Assembly (NCBI RefSeq): GCF_900167045.1 | Contig: NZ_FUXJ01000026.1 | Coordinates: 1 to 35,233 of the forward strand | Length of the DNA stretch: 35,233 nucleotides | Source: Legionella maceachernii | Lineage (GTDB): Bacteria > Pseudomonadota > Gammaproteobacteria > Legionellales > Legionellaceae | Direction of reading: 5' to 3' | Shown: piece by piece, positions 1 through 7,893 of the stretch | Layout of the letters: the number at the start of each line of letters is the position of its first letter | Numbering within the stretch: position 1 is the stretch's first letter | Notes under the pieces: generated by a model | The model's database searches: none | Seen by the model: the letters and a program-made list of their open reading frames with translations, nothing else | What the model was told of the DNA's origin: nothing | Made by a program: the position numbers and the translations under genes

Positions 1-41
1 CTATTGTTAAAAAAGTTGTTAATCTCCACGGAGGAAAGGTC

Positions 42-107
42 ATGGCTACACAATCACCGATATTAAAAGGTGCTCGATTCACCATAGTACTTCCAATATG
101 TTCTTAA
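42..107 (+). CDS. possible 21-codon ORF or gene remnant
   Basis: An ATG follows a strong Shine-Dalgarno (GGAGGAAAGG, about 30-39), and the frame closes with TAA after 21 codons. The peptide begins MATQSPILKG and has no recognisable domain. It may be the 5' end of a gene truncated by rearrangement, or a chance ORF behind a good ribosome site. It faces the 3' end of the next gene. Nothing else was recognised in bases 1-110. Confidence 0.2.
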   Translation: MATQSPILKGARFTIVLPICS

Positions 108-110
108 CGA

Positions 111-1934
111 TTAAGATTTTAGTTTTGGAAGTTGGTCCTCAACTGTAGCATCTTTTGAAGTATCCATCTCTTGTTTCATCCCAACCAGTGCGTCGATAAC
201 CGCTGTTAACTGGAGTTTTGCATTTTCAAAACGTTTGGGGATAAATTCATCTTCCTCACCATCAATCGCTTCTCCAGTTCCAATGCCTTTTTCAAGAGCG
301 CTGATAACCACACTAAGCTCTGATTCAAACGCCGATAATAGTTCATTACTCCCCGTTGCAGATTGCAAGATTCCATGCAATTTTTCCACTACATCTTCAG
401 GAATATAAAGAGTGCCTTCACTGCATTTGCTATATTCACGTTTCGCAATAGGTAATGAAAGTAGTTCATCAGCCTTGTGTTGACTCATCTGAAATATTTG
501 TCTAACAGATTGTTTTAGTTCTATGGGAGTTGGTGGCGAATTGCTAGATTTCAAAGATGCGAGAAGCTTATCACTAGCAGTTACTCTTCCATCTTTGCTA
601 TGTTCTTGCGCTGTCTCGATAGGAGTCTGTCCTTTTTCATTTCGCACTTCAAGACTAGCACCACACGCTAATAACTTTTTAATGAGATGTAACGGCTCTT
701 TTCTATAATTATAAAAATTCTGTACCGCATAGTGCAAAGCCGTCATGCCTTTTTTATCAGCACTATTAATATCAGCGCCATGTTTTAATAATAAAGCAAT
801 GACGCTATCATTACTTGGGCCACCAATAAGGACTTTTCCACAACTTACCATTGCCAGGTTTAACAAAGCTTTATTAGCTAGAATTGACTCTAGCAAGTCT
901 TCATGACCTTTAAATACAGAAGATTCTTTTAAACCTAAGAGAAGTTCTAGTACATCTCTATCTGTCAGTTGTTCTATAGGGTCCGCCCGACCTAAGATAT
1001 CACGGACACGTGTTAAATAATTTTCTTGTTCTTTACCTAATATTTGATTTTCCTGTTCAACAAACTTTGCAACATCTTCTCCTTCAAATCGCAATTCTGG
1101 AAAACCCTCAATTTTCTTTAAATCTTGAATGTTTAGAATATCTCGATTTAAAGCGATTTTTGCTATCAGTTCATCGGCTCCGTCTTTACCTAGAATTGCA
1201 CGGGCATATTCTATGGTGTTAACTTTTAATTCTTTAGCTGTTTGTGTTGAGGCAAATAAAGATTTTCGAACGGCAACTTGATATTCACCATGATGAAAAA
1301 TAACACTGTTTCCAGCCTTCCAAATATTTCCTGCCATCGATGTGATAGGGGATGCCGGCGAAAGGGATCGGAAGCCGGTCTGTACATCTTGCGCATTCCA
1401 TGGTCCAGTTCCACCAAACGTGATTTCTGGATGTTTCACTGATACTCTTTCTAAAAATGTTTTTTCCTGTGAGTTTGCTGCAGCATTAAGTTGATTGTCT
1501 GTATTACAACCTTCTAAAGTCACAAAAACTTCACCATGATGTGCGGGCAATGCTCGTTTAAAACCATGTAATAAATTATCAAAATTATCATCATATAACT
1601 GCTCACTTGGGCCATGGCAATTACCCATACCATATTCGCCACCACCAGCATGGCCCATAATAAATAATTTTGGGTTCTTCTCAAATATATTGTCTAGTTC
1701 TTCCGGTAAGTCTCGTTTGAGTTCATCCAAACTACTATAGATTTTTGGGGATCTATCACACTGATCGAAAAAATAATACTTCAAATCAGAGCCTTCTAAA
1801 TAGACGCCAATTGGAACAAATTGCTTGAACCGTTGTTTTAAGTGAGGATTTATCACCACACCTCTCTGATTTTCAGGCAGTGGATGATCTGGATCTGGTT
1901 TATATATTAAGATTTCTATTGCAGCGTCTTTCAT
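111..1934 (-). CDS. caspase-like (clan CD) cysteine peptidase candidate with ankyrin repeats
   Basis: This is a 607-residue protein. The N-terminal part has a strand ending in His within a glycine-rich turn (LFIMGHAGGGEYGMG, His95) and, 48 residues later, a strand ending in Cys (VFVTLEGCNTDN, Cys143). This spacing and context resemble the His/Cys dyad of clan CD peptidases (caspase, C11, C80). Residues about 370-450 hold two or three ankyrin-like repeats (LLLKHGADINSADKKGMTALHYAV, split here as LLLKHGADINSA and KGMTALHYAV). There is no signal peptide or membrane segment, and the last 70 residues are acid-rich (GEEDEF). An enzymatic head plus ankyrin repeats is typical of Legionella Dot/Icm effectors, so a translocated protease is a reasonable inference. 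Its own promoter carries the box shared with the ATP-grasp locus. Activity and secretion are not shown by the sequence. Confidence 0.6.
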   Translation of the reverse strand: MKDAAIEILIYKPDPDHPLPENQRGVVINPHLKQRFKQFVPIGVYLEGSDLKYYFFDQCDRSPKIYSSLDELKRDLPEELDNIFEKNPKLFIMGHAGGGEYGMGNCHGPSEQLYDDNFDNLLHGFKRALPAHHGEVFVTLEGCNTDNQLNAAANSQEKTFLERVSVKHPEITFGGTGPWNAQDVQTGFRSLSPASPITSMAGNIWKAGNSVIFHHGEYQVAVRKSLFASTQTAKELKVNTIEYARAILGKDGADELIAKIALNRDILNIQDLKKIEGFPELRFEGEDVAKFVEQENQILGKEQENYLTRVRDILGRADPIEQLTDRDVLELLLGLKESSVFKGHEDLLESILANKALLNLAMVSCGKVLIGGPSNDSVIALLLKHGADINSADKKGMTALHYAVQNFYNYRKEPLHLIKKLLACGASLEVRNEKGQTPIETAQEHSKDGRVTASDKLLASLKSSNSPPTPIELKQSVRQIFQMSQHKADELLSLPIAKREYSKCSEGTLYIPEDVVEKLHGILQSATGSNELLSAFESELSVVISALEKGIGTGEAIDGEEDEFIPKRFENAKLQLTAVIDALVGMKQEMDTSKDATVEDQLPKLKS

Positions 1935-1969
1935 GGCTCATCTCGACTATTACTTAAAATAATAGGTTG

Positions 1970-2011
1970 ATTTTATCAAAAACACTCGGCTCAAATGTAT
2001 ATATATTGTAC
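1970..2011 (-). promoter_or_regulatory. shared TACA-box promoter, copy C (ankyrin/peptidase gene)
   Basis: Read on the minus strand, a 20-bp box GTACAATATATATACATTTG (2011 down to 1992) is followed by exactly 16 bp and then the -10 TAAAAT (1975-1970). TACA occurs twice, 11 bp apart, as expected for an OmpR-family dimer on one face of the helix. No good -35 hexamer is present, which suggests activator dependence. Two further copies precede the ATP-grasp gene and the gene after it. The start codon lies 35 bp beyond the -10. Confidence 0.7.
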
Positions 2012-2173
2012 AAACGTTCTAAAATGATACTTTTGTCGAGGGTAAATGATTATAGATTTGCGATATATTTGGTGAAGCTTTCATAACTGGACGAAAAATC
2101 TCAAGGTCGAGGCAAAAGAATTTTTTACTATTTTTCATAAGTCTTACATAAGATCGGTGGCTGTGATCTGTAT

Positions 2174-2866
2174 TTATTCCCAAGCCGCTGATACAAATAC
2201 ATATCCTTTTTTATGAATTGTTTTTATACGATAGGGCTTTTTATTATTATCATTCAATGCTTTTCTTAAACGTGATATTTTTAAATCGATACCTCTATCA
2301 ACCCCATCATATTCATGCCCAGAAAGAGCATACATAATGCTATCTCGACTCAGCAACCTATCATGGTTCTTAACCAACAAAGCAAGCATTTCAAAGTCAC
2401 TGGTACTTATTGAAATTTCTTCATCAAAGAGATGAACACTCTTAGTACTAAAATTGATAGAAAAATTGCCAAATTGAAATTGATTTTGATTATTCACTAA
2501 ATTAGGTCGACGTAACAATGCCTCTATTCTTGCTTTCAAAACCTCGTCTGCAACAGGTTTAGTTAAGTAATCATCTGCTCCTAAATTTAAAGAGGATACT
2601 TCACTTTCAATATCATTAATTGCTGTTAGCATGAGTATTTTCCCCAAATACTCATCTCTAATGGTATGGCATATTTGATCACCATTCATGCCAGGAAGCA
2701 TTATATCTAATATTACTAGGCAAGGTTGCTCACGAATGATGCGATAGACCGCTCTATCACCACGTTTTTCAATAGAAACATCATAACCTGCTTCTTGTAA
2801 GCTTTCTTTGAGGTAATTTGCTAACTTAACGTTATCTTCTACAAGCAATATTGATTTATCTTTCAT
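2174..2866 (-). CDS. OmpR/RstA-family response regulator, orphan
   Basis: A 230-residue DNA-binding response regulator. The receiver domain (1-115) has all key residues: acidic pair Glu10/Asp11, phospho-acceptor Asp54 in LVILDIMLPGMNG, Thr81 and Lys103 (LTKP). A Trans_reg_C winged helix follows (about 130-227, with SRLRKAL and KTIHKKGYVF). The receiver is reminiscent of RstA. No histidine kinase gene is adjacent, so it must be served by a distant kinase. Promoters carrying the TACA box lie on both sides of this gene, which makes it the obvious candidate regulator of the three flanking genes. That link is an inference from position and from the 11-bp direct repeat. No clear Shine-Dalgarno was seen. 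Confidence 0.9.
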   Translation of the reverse strand: MKDKSILLVEDNVKLANYLKESLQEAGYDVSIEKRGDRAVYRIIREQPCLVILDIMLPGMNGDQICHTIRDEYLGKILMLTAINDIESEVSSLNLGADDYLTKPVADEVLKARIEALLRRPNLVNNQNQFQFGNFSINFSTKSVHLFDEEISISTSDFEMLALLVKNHDRLLSRDSIMYALSGHEYDGVDRGIDLKISRLRKALNDNNKKPYRIKTIHKKGYVFVSAAWE

Positions 2867-2982
2867 TCGTTCTGTCTAAGCCTCTTTAAATAAGAAAACT
2901 CTCTAAACAAATTTAGTCTGAATTGATTTTTAAGTTCAGTGTTACATAGATATCAGTAGGTAAGCAAACACACGGTGCATCC

Positions 2983-3024
2983 GTACATTTTATATACAAT
3001 TGATCTGTTTTAACTCGATATAAT
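2983..3024 (+). promoter_or_regulatory. shared TACA-box promoter, copy A (ATP-grasp gene)
   Basis: The box GTACATTTTATATACAATTG (2983-3002) is followed by exactly 16 bp and the -10 TATAAT (3019-3024). TACA recurs at 11-bp spacing. The spacer segment TTTTAACTCG is also shared with copy B. The site lies between the divergent response-regulator gene and the ATP-grasp gene, so it could also influence the regulator itself. Confidence 0.75.
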
Positions 3025-3057
3025 GATAGCTAATGGGCGAATCTGTGGAGATAAATT

Positions 3058-4383
3058 ATGAGCGCTTATGTTAAAAATTTTGATGAACATAAAGAAATCA
3101 AATCTTCACGTGACATTTGCAAATCATTAAAACCTGTTCCCACAGCATATATGGACAATAAACATTGTGAGCATTGCTATCCCGAAAAACGTTCTCATTT
3201 TCGAAGAAAATTTTTTAATTTATTCCATTATTTTATATTCAATCCATTTATCTATCTTTTATCTAAACTCTTTCTCCTATCAGAGCATGATTTTTTACGA
3301 TTCAATAACCTATTAAATCAGTTGGTCATTAATATTTTTCAAAAACTAAACCTATATACCAAGACTCAGACCATTGATAGGAAACAATTCAATAACAGTG
3401 TCCTTGCATTTTGGGATGAAGCACAAAAAAGAGGGCTAGAGCTGTATAATTTTAAGGAATCTAACTTGCATACTTTGTATTTTAAGTTGGTCTACAATAG
3501 GAAAAAATATTATTTCATACAGACTCCAATCTCTCTTATTTCTCAAAAAAATACACGCTTTGATGAGGATACTAAATATGATAATAAATGGATCCTCAAG
3601 AAAAAATTATTAGATAGCCAAATTCCCTGCCCCTTAGGGAGGGTTTTTATTTCCAGCAAAAAAGCCTACAACTATGGCATTTCATTGGGATTTCCTCTTG
3701 TGGTTAAGCCATTATCTGAATCTCTAAGTATTCACACTTCATGTACTATTCAAACTCCAAATGAATTAAAAGAAGCGATAAACATAGTAAAGCAAGTTGA
3801 TTTTCGCGTGCTGGTTGAAAAACACATACCTGGGGATGTTTATCGGTCATTAATTATTAATGATTCATTAATCGCTTGTGTGAGGCGACAACCTGAGAGC
3901 ATTGTTGGCGATGGTGTAACTACACTTCAAGAGTTAATTGATAAAAAAAATAAAGTTACGTGGAAAGAAGGTCATGGTAAATATCCATATAAAATTACTC
4001 CAAATAGCAACTTGATGAAAATTTTGTCAGCCCAGGGAGTTGCTCTTAATACGGTAATAAACAAGGGACAACAAATCTTTATTGCAAAAAAAGTTACTAT
4101 GAGTAGTGGTGCAAAAATCAGTGATGTTACCGATCTGATACATCCTGAGAACAAACTATTATTGGAAAAAGCACATAAAATCCTCAATATACCGCTTACG
4201 GGTCTTGATTTTATTTGTCAGGACATTTCTCTTCCATGGCATAAGCAACAATTTGGAATTATTGAAAATAATAGCTTCCCTTACATTGAATTACATCTCA
4301 ATCCGTCTGATGGGAAAGGAATTAATGTAGCAGGTAAAATTTGGGACTATGTACTCGATGTTTTAAGTCAAAAAAACGAGTAA
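3058..4383 (+). CDS. cyanophycin-synthetase-like ATP-grasp ligase
   Basis: A 441-residue protein whose C-terminal 270 residues are an ATP-grasp domain of the cyanophycin synthetase/GshAB type. Visible signatures are FPLVVKP (Lys217), the segment RRQPESIVGDGVTTLQELI (277-295), DVTDLIHPEN (356-365), GLDFICQDIS (Asp384) and the metal-site strand GIIENN (Glu403-Asn405) followed by HLNPSDG. The family forms carboxylate-amine bonds using ATP. The N-terminal 170 residues are atypical, with a CEHC pair (37-40) and a hydrophobic stretch (53-74) that could touch a membrane. The usual glycine-rich nucleotide loop after Lys217 reads SESLSIHTSC, which is divergent. A Shine-Dalgarno-like GTGGAG precedes the ATG. 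The next gene has the same promoter, so it may encode the substrate or partner. The substrate itself cannot be named. Confidence 0.8.
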   Translation: MSAYVKNFDEHKEIKSSRDICKSLKPVPTAYMDNKHCEHCYPEKRSHFRRKFFNLFHYFIFNPFIYLLSKLFLLSEHDFLRFNNLLNQLVINIFQKLNLYTKTQTIDRKQFNNSVLAFWDEAQKRGLELYNFKESNLHTLYFKLVYNRKKYYFIQTPISLISQKNTRFDEDTKYDNKWILKKKLLDSQIPCPLGRVFISSKKAYNYGISLGFPLVVKPLSESLSIHTSCTIQTPNELKEAINIVKQVDFRVLVEKHIPGDVYRSLIINDSLIACVRRQPESIVGDGVTTLQELIDKKNKVTWKEGHGKYPYKITPNSNLMKILSAQGVALNTVINKGQQIFIAKKVTMSSGAKISDVTDLIHPENKLLLEKAHKILNIPLTGLDFICQDISLPWHKQQFGIIENNSFPYIELHLNPSDGKGINVAGKIWDYVLDVLSQKNE

Positions 4384-4422
4384 CCCAATAAATGTACAAT
4401 TTATATACAATTGGGTTTTTTT
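4382..4422 (+). terminator. intrinsic terminator overlapping the next promoter
   Basis: AACCCAAT (4382-4389) pairs with ATTGGGTT (4410-4417) and is followed by a run of T to 4422. The 20-base loop contains the TACA box of copy B, whose TGTA and TACA ends can also pair. The structure begins inside the ATP-grasp stop codon, so the end of one gene and the activation site of the next occupy the same DNA. Confidence 0.55.
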
Positions 4423-4435
4423 AACTCGGTATAAT
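4394..4435 (+). promoter_or_regulatory. shared TACA-box promoter, copy B
   Basis: The box GTACAATTTATATACAATTG (4394-4413) is followed by exactly 16 bp and then TATAAT (4430-4435). It is the closest relative of copy A, and similarity runs through the spacer (TTTTAACTCG) to the -10. The position of the box relative to the -10 is the same in all three copies. Confidence 0.75.
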
Positions 4436-4495
4436 AACAGATAAGTAAATCTTTATTCGGATGAAACCATTATGAACTTGCACTGGAGTATTCTC

Positions 4496-5377
4496 ATGAA
4501 AAAAGACAAAGAAAAGCATCAGCCTGTCCTTGAATCCATAACGGCAGATGAACCCAAAACCTCTTCTATAGCATTAGCTTTACAACAATTTAGAAAGGAA
4601 GCAGAAAAAAAAGAGGCTGCTGCGGAAGGTGCAAAAGCACGCTGTCCGACTTGTTTTAAAGAAATCGCACCTAAGCGCCTTTGTTCCGGACATGGCGCAG
4701 GTGGTAGCGGAGGTGATAGTGCCACCTCTGATAAGAAGACATCTGAGGAAAAAGCGAGTCCTGGTGAAGATAAATTCCTAACTAAATCAGGCAAAGTAGT
4801 TGGGTCTGAAGATGAATTGGTAGGAGTGTTTGGTTCAGAAGAACTTGATTTAGAGTCTGGTTTTGACCCAGAAATAATTGAAAAATTAATTGCTGATGGG
4901 AAATTGTTGGTTGATAGTGATCGTGAATCAATGACTCTTAAGCTTGAATTACAATGTGATCCTAATGAATTAACTCCAAAGCAACGACATGAATTAAAAA
5001 AATTCATGGAAGCGATTATAAACGAATTCAGTGAATTTAAAGAAGACAATCATCTTTCTGATGATTGCATACAAATCCTTCAAGATGAGAAGGGAAACAT
5101 ACATTCTCTTCGCATTACCATGCCCACATTAGCTTTATACGATGCATTTATCCAACATCTAGCAAATAATTTAGTACCCGTACCCAGTCCGAAAGCACAA
5201 GAAAGAGATGAGGTAACAAAAGAGCAAAGCTTTGCTCCAAATCCACTTTCGAAGGAACCCAGGCCGTCTAATAAAGATCAATCCTCCACACAAGAAGCTA
5301 ATGAGATACATAATAAATCTGAAGATGGGGAACAAGAAATTTTTAACCCATCTCCTTTTAATATGAAGCCGTGGTAA
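4496..5377 (+). CDS. unknown acidic protein with Cys-rich N-terminal motif, partner of the ATP-grasp gene
   Basis: A protein of about 293 residues with no domain I recognise. The ATG at 4496 is preferred over one at 4472 because GGAG lies 7 bases before it. The N-terminal third is charged and low in complexity. It contains a zinc-finger-like patch, CPTCFKEIAPKRLCSGH, followed by a glycine-rich linker GAGGSGG. The middle (roughly 115-225) looks folded, and the last 70 residues are polar and end in FNPSPFNMKPW. There is no signal peptide or membrane segment. It carries the same promoter as the preceding ATP-grasp gene, from which it is separated by a terminator. It might be the substrate or a partner of that enzyme, or an effector. 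None of these is shown directly. Confidence 0.65.
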   Translation: MKKDKEKHQPVLESITADEPKTSSIALALQQFRKEAEKKEAAAEGAKARCPTCFKEIAPKRLCSGHGAGGSGGDSATSDKKTSEEKASPGEDKFLTKSGKVVGSEDELVGVFGSEELDLESGFDPEIIEKLIADGKLLVDSDRESMTLKLELQCDPNELTPKQRHELKKFMEAIINEFSEFKEDNHLSDDCIQILQDEKGNIHSLRITMPTLALYDAFIQHLANNLVPVPSPKAQERDEVTKEQSFAPNPLSKEPRPSNKDQSSTQEANEIHNKSEDGEQEIFNPSPFNMKPW

Positions 5378-5469
5378 TAAAGAGCAGGGGTTTATTGATT
5401 ATTGTAAAGAACTATTCAAGATCCCATTTCGTATCCAATAATACGATTACGTAATTGGGAAATACCATT

Positions 5470-5559
5470 TTATGCTTTCTCCAAGACGGAGCCCTTAAGT
5501 CTTGACACAAGAGCGTTGAGGTCATTGGTTGTAGTGTTGATGCTCTTCAGTGGGGCGTC
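5470..5559 (-). pseudogene. possible gene remnant, C-terminal 29 codons
   Basis: On the minus strand a short open frame ends with TAA at 5470 and encodes DAPLKSINTTTNDLNALVSR followed by LKGSVLEKA. A stop codon lies just upstream. Its base composition is clearly richer in G+C than the flanks, which suggests the tail of an imported, mostly deleted gene. The family was not recognised. The rest of 5378-5663 shows nothing clear. Confidence 0.2.
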
Positions 5560-5663
5560 GATTTATAACTGATATTTATTTTTCTGGTTTTCTTATTTAT
5601 CTGATTGAATGGTGTAGCTTTTTAGGCTATGATTGAAGCTTAGTTGGCTTCAAAATAAAAATC

Positions 5664-6242
5664 ATGTTTGATACTTCAATATTGTTTTCTGAATATCGGC
5701 GGCGTGTGCTGGCACTTTTATTGCTTCATCCTGATGAGCGTTATCATGTCCGAGAGATTGCGCGGTTAACGAATACCACAGCGGGTACACTTCATCGAGA
5801 ACTATCGAAACTTGCTAAATCCAAAGTACTTCTGCGCGAGCAGAGTGGTAATCAAGTTTATTACCAAGCAAATCGAAATTTTCCTATTTATACGGAGCTT
5901 GCAAGCATTTTAAAGAAAACGTCTGGTTTGGTGGATGTGTTGTTTGATTTTTTAACTCCATTAGCTGAAAAAATTGAAGTAGCTTTTGTTTTTGGTTCGG
6001 TGGCCAAAGGAACTGAAAACCTTGGAAGTGATATTGATGTGCTTATTATTGGTGAGGTTGATTTTACAGAAGCAGTTGAGGCTCTTTATGCTGCTCAAGC
6101 GAGTTTAGGGAGAGAAATTAATCCCAAAATATATTCCAGGGAACAATGGAAGGCATCTTTACAAAAACAAGATCTTTTCATTCATGAGGTTTTAAATAAT
6201 CCCAAGCTATTTATTATGGGAGCTGAACATGACCTTGGATAA
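5664..6242 (+). CDS. HTH-fused minimal nucleotidyltransferase (MNT antitoxin type)
   Basis: A 192-residue protein with two parts. Residues 1-75 form an ArsR/MarR-like winged helix (HVREIARLTNTTAGTLHREL). Residues 100-190 form a minimal nucleotidyltransferase with the signature VFGSVAKG (Gly111-Ser112) and SDIDVLIIG (Asp123, Asp125), the metal-binding pair of the polymerase-beta superfamily. It overlaps the next gene, a HEPN-like protein, by 14 bases. In MNT-HEPN modules the MNT partner neutralises the HEPN toxin, in known cases by adenylylating it. The HTH suggests that it also regulates its own operon. There is no obvious Shine-Dalgarno. Confidence 0.8.
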   Translation: MFDTSILFSEYRRRVLALLLLHPDERYHVREIARLTNTTAGTLHRELSKLAKSKVLLREQSGNQVYYQANRNFPIYTELASILKKTSGLVDVLFDFLTPLAEKIEVAFVFGSVAKGTENLGSDIDVLIIGEVDFTEAVEALYAAQASLGREINPKIYSREQWKASLQKQDLFIHEVLNNPKLFIMGAEHDLG

Positions 6243-6666
6243 TTTAATTGGCATCAGCCTGGAAAAAATACCACCTCACCCAGATACCATAAATCGGCTT
6301 TTGAATGCTGCTGAACGTAATATTGTGGATTCAAAAATTGACTTGGTTAGCGCGGAGAATCGCTTTGATGCTGCCTATAAAGCAATTATGCAAATAGCAA
6401 ATGCAGCACTTCAATCTCATGGATATCGAACCTTGACTTCTAAACCAGGACATCATCAAACGATGATTCAGTTATTGCCTCAGACTTTAGGTATTGATAA
6501 AAAAACAGTGATTATATTGGATGCTATGCGTAAACAACGCAATATTGCAGATTATTCTGGCGATATTATTCCTGAGAGTGCAGTAATAACTTGTATTGCT
6601 CAAGCAGAAGCATTGTTAAAGGATTTTAAAAAATGGCTGAGTGTTAAAGATGGAAAACAACAGTGA
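6229..6666 (+). CDS. HEPN-like protein, putative toxin partner of the MNT gene
   Basis: A 145-residue, all-helical protein. The segment MRKQRNIADYSG (Arg104, Asn105, Asp108, Tyr109) matches the helix that carries the RNase motif in HEPN proteins. Here the usual R-x4-6-H is replaced by RNxxDY, as in several HEPN branches, so RNase activity is uncertain. The gene overlaps both neighbours (14 bases upstream, 17 downstream), which implies coupled translation. The pairing with an upstream HTH-MNT gene is the strongest support for a toxin-antitoxin or signalling module. HEPN assignment by eye is moderate. Confidence 0.65.
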   Translation: MTLDNLIGISLEKIPPHPDTINRLLNAAERNIVDSKIDLVSAENRFDAAYKAIMQIANAALQSHGYRTLTSKPGHHQTMIQLLPQTLGIDKKTVIILDAMRKQRNIADYSGDIIPESAVITCIAQAEALLKDFKKWLSVKDGKQQ

Positions 6667-7471
6667 TGTAAAGCAACAACTCAATGAATGTCTTGAGGTA
6701 CTAACAAAGATTTTAGGCGCAGATCTTTTGGGCGTTTATCTTTATGGTTCTTATCTTGTAGGTGGTTTGCAAAAATACAGTGACATTGATTTATTTGTTG
6801 TAACAAATCGTACCACAACTTCAAAAGAAAAGATGGAGTTGACTAACCATCTTCTCCAAATATCAGGCATTTACATGAAAAGTACGAAGCCACCTATAGA
6901 AATGACCCTTGTGGAAAGGGAGGCTATCAATCCTTGGCATTATCCTCCTCTGTTTGATTTTCAATACGGTGAATGGCTTCGTCCATCATTTGAAATGGGC
7001 AGTTTTGAACCATGGCCTGGTCGTGAAATGCCCGATCTTGCGCTGATTATCACTCAAGTCTTATTGAAGAGTCATACATTGCTGGGTGAAAGACCTGAAC
7101 ATCTATTAGCCCCTGTCCCATATAGCGACTTTATAAAAGCGATGCTTCATGATCTTGAGAGACTTTCAGCTGAGCTTGAACAGGACACTCGAAATGTATT
7201 ACTAACCTATGCACGGATTTGGAGTACATTAGAAACTAATGAGATTCGATCGAAACCTGATGCAGCCAATTGGGTGATTGAGCATCTACCTAAAATGTAC
7301 CAGCCTGTTATGAACAGAGCTAAACACATATGCATTGGTTTGGAAGAAGAGTATTGGGATGATATTAATGTACTTGTAAAACCCTGTGCCGATTTTATAT
7401 TAAGTAGAATTACCGATCAAAAGTTATCAATAAATCCAAAAAATCCTTGCACCTTAATAAAGTTAGCATAG
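6650..7471 (+). CDS. AadA-like aminoglycoside (3'')/(9) nucleotidyltransferase
   Basis: About 273 residues from the ATG at 6650; a GTG at 6641 would add three codons. The N-terminal nucleotidyltransferase has GVYLYGSYLVGGLQKYSDID (Gly33-Ser34, Asp45, Asp47), and Glu84 (PIEMTLVER) sits where the AadA catalytic base lies. Further AadA-type landmarks are WHYPPLFDFQYGEWLR, DLALIITQ, LLAPVPYSDF, NVLLTYARIWSTLET and KPDAANWVIEHLP. The family adenylylates streptomycin and/or spectinomycin in the cytosol. It overlaps the HEPN gene by 17 bases, so it is translated with the MNT-HEPN pair. That is an unusual place for a resistance gene and may mean a different cellular substrate. Length is close to that of AadA. 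Confidence 0.85.
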   Translation: MENNSDVKQQLNECLEVLTKILGADLLGVYLYGSYLVGGLQKYSDIDLFVVTNRTTTSKEKMELTNHLLQISGIYMKSTKPPIEMTLVEREAINPWHYPPLFDFQYGEWLRPSFEMGSFEPWPGREMPDLALIITQVLLKSHTLLGERPEHLLAPVPYSDFIKAMLHDLERLSAELEQDTRNVLLTYARIWSTLETNEIRSKPDAANWVIEHLPKMYQPVMNRAKHICIGLEEEYWDDINVLVKPCADFILSRITDQKLSINPKNPCTLIKLA

Positions 7472-7655
7472 ATAGCAAGGCCAGAGACTAAAATTTCTGC
7501 CATTAGTGTTATTTCAATAAGGTGCATTTAGTCATTTGCAGGCGTTCTGCTACATTGCTACACGACCATTAAATCATTGGAGTATTCTAAATAAAATTGT
7601 GCATTAAATCATAGAGTAATTTGGGTTTTGCTATTGCAAATTAGATCAATTATTT

Positions 7656-7695
7656 GTAGCAAAGTATGTGCTACTATCTTGCTACATTATGCTAC
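7656..7695 (-). repeat. left four-site array, inverted copy
   Basis: Read on the minus strand, hexamers begin at offsets 0, 10 and 21 in direct orientation, with a fourth inverted at offset 34. This gives a 7-base spacer between the third and fourth sites. The spacing equals that of the array at 7894-7933, although the spacer sequences differ. Confidence 0.7.
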
Positions 7696-7893
7696 ACCAC
7701 GAGCGCCAAAAAAACACATCCTGAAATAGACAAAAGAGGATGTCATCAGCCACAGAAAGGGTTGTGTCGATTTGATAATTTTTGAAATGCCCTATCTTTT
7801 ATAAAGAGTTCCTTATTTATAATAAATCTATACAAAAAAGGAAAATAGTAGAAAAACGAAATTGTGCGAAAATTTTATTTAAACTTGCAATGT

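Noticed and set aside
4472-4495. Upstream ATG for the ATP-grasp partner gene
   Set aside because: The ATG at 4496 has GGAG at the right distance, while the one at 4472 has no ribosome site and adds an atypical MNLHWSIL stretch.
4519-5049. Minus-strand 176-codon frame opposite the ATP-grasp partner gene
   Set aside because: It is Ser/Asn-rich, has no domain, and mirrors the codon use of the plus-strand gene, which has its own promoter and ribosome site.
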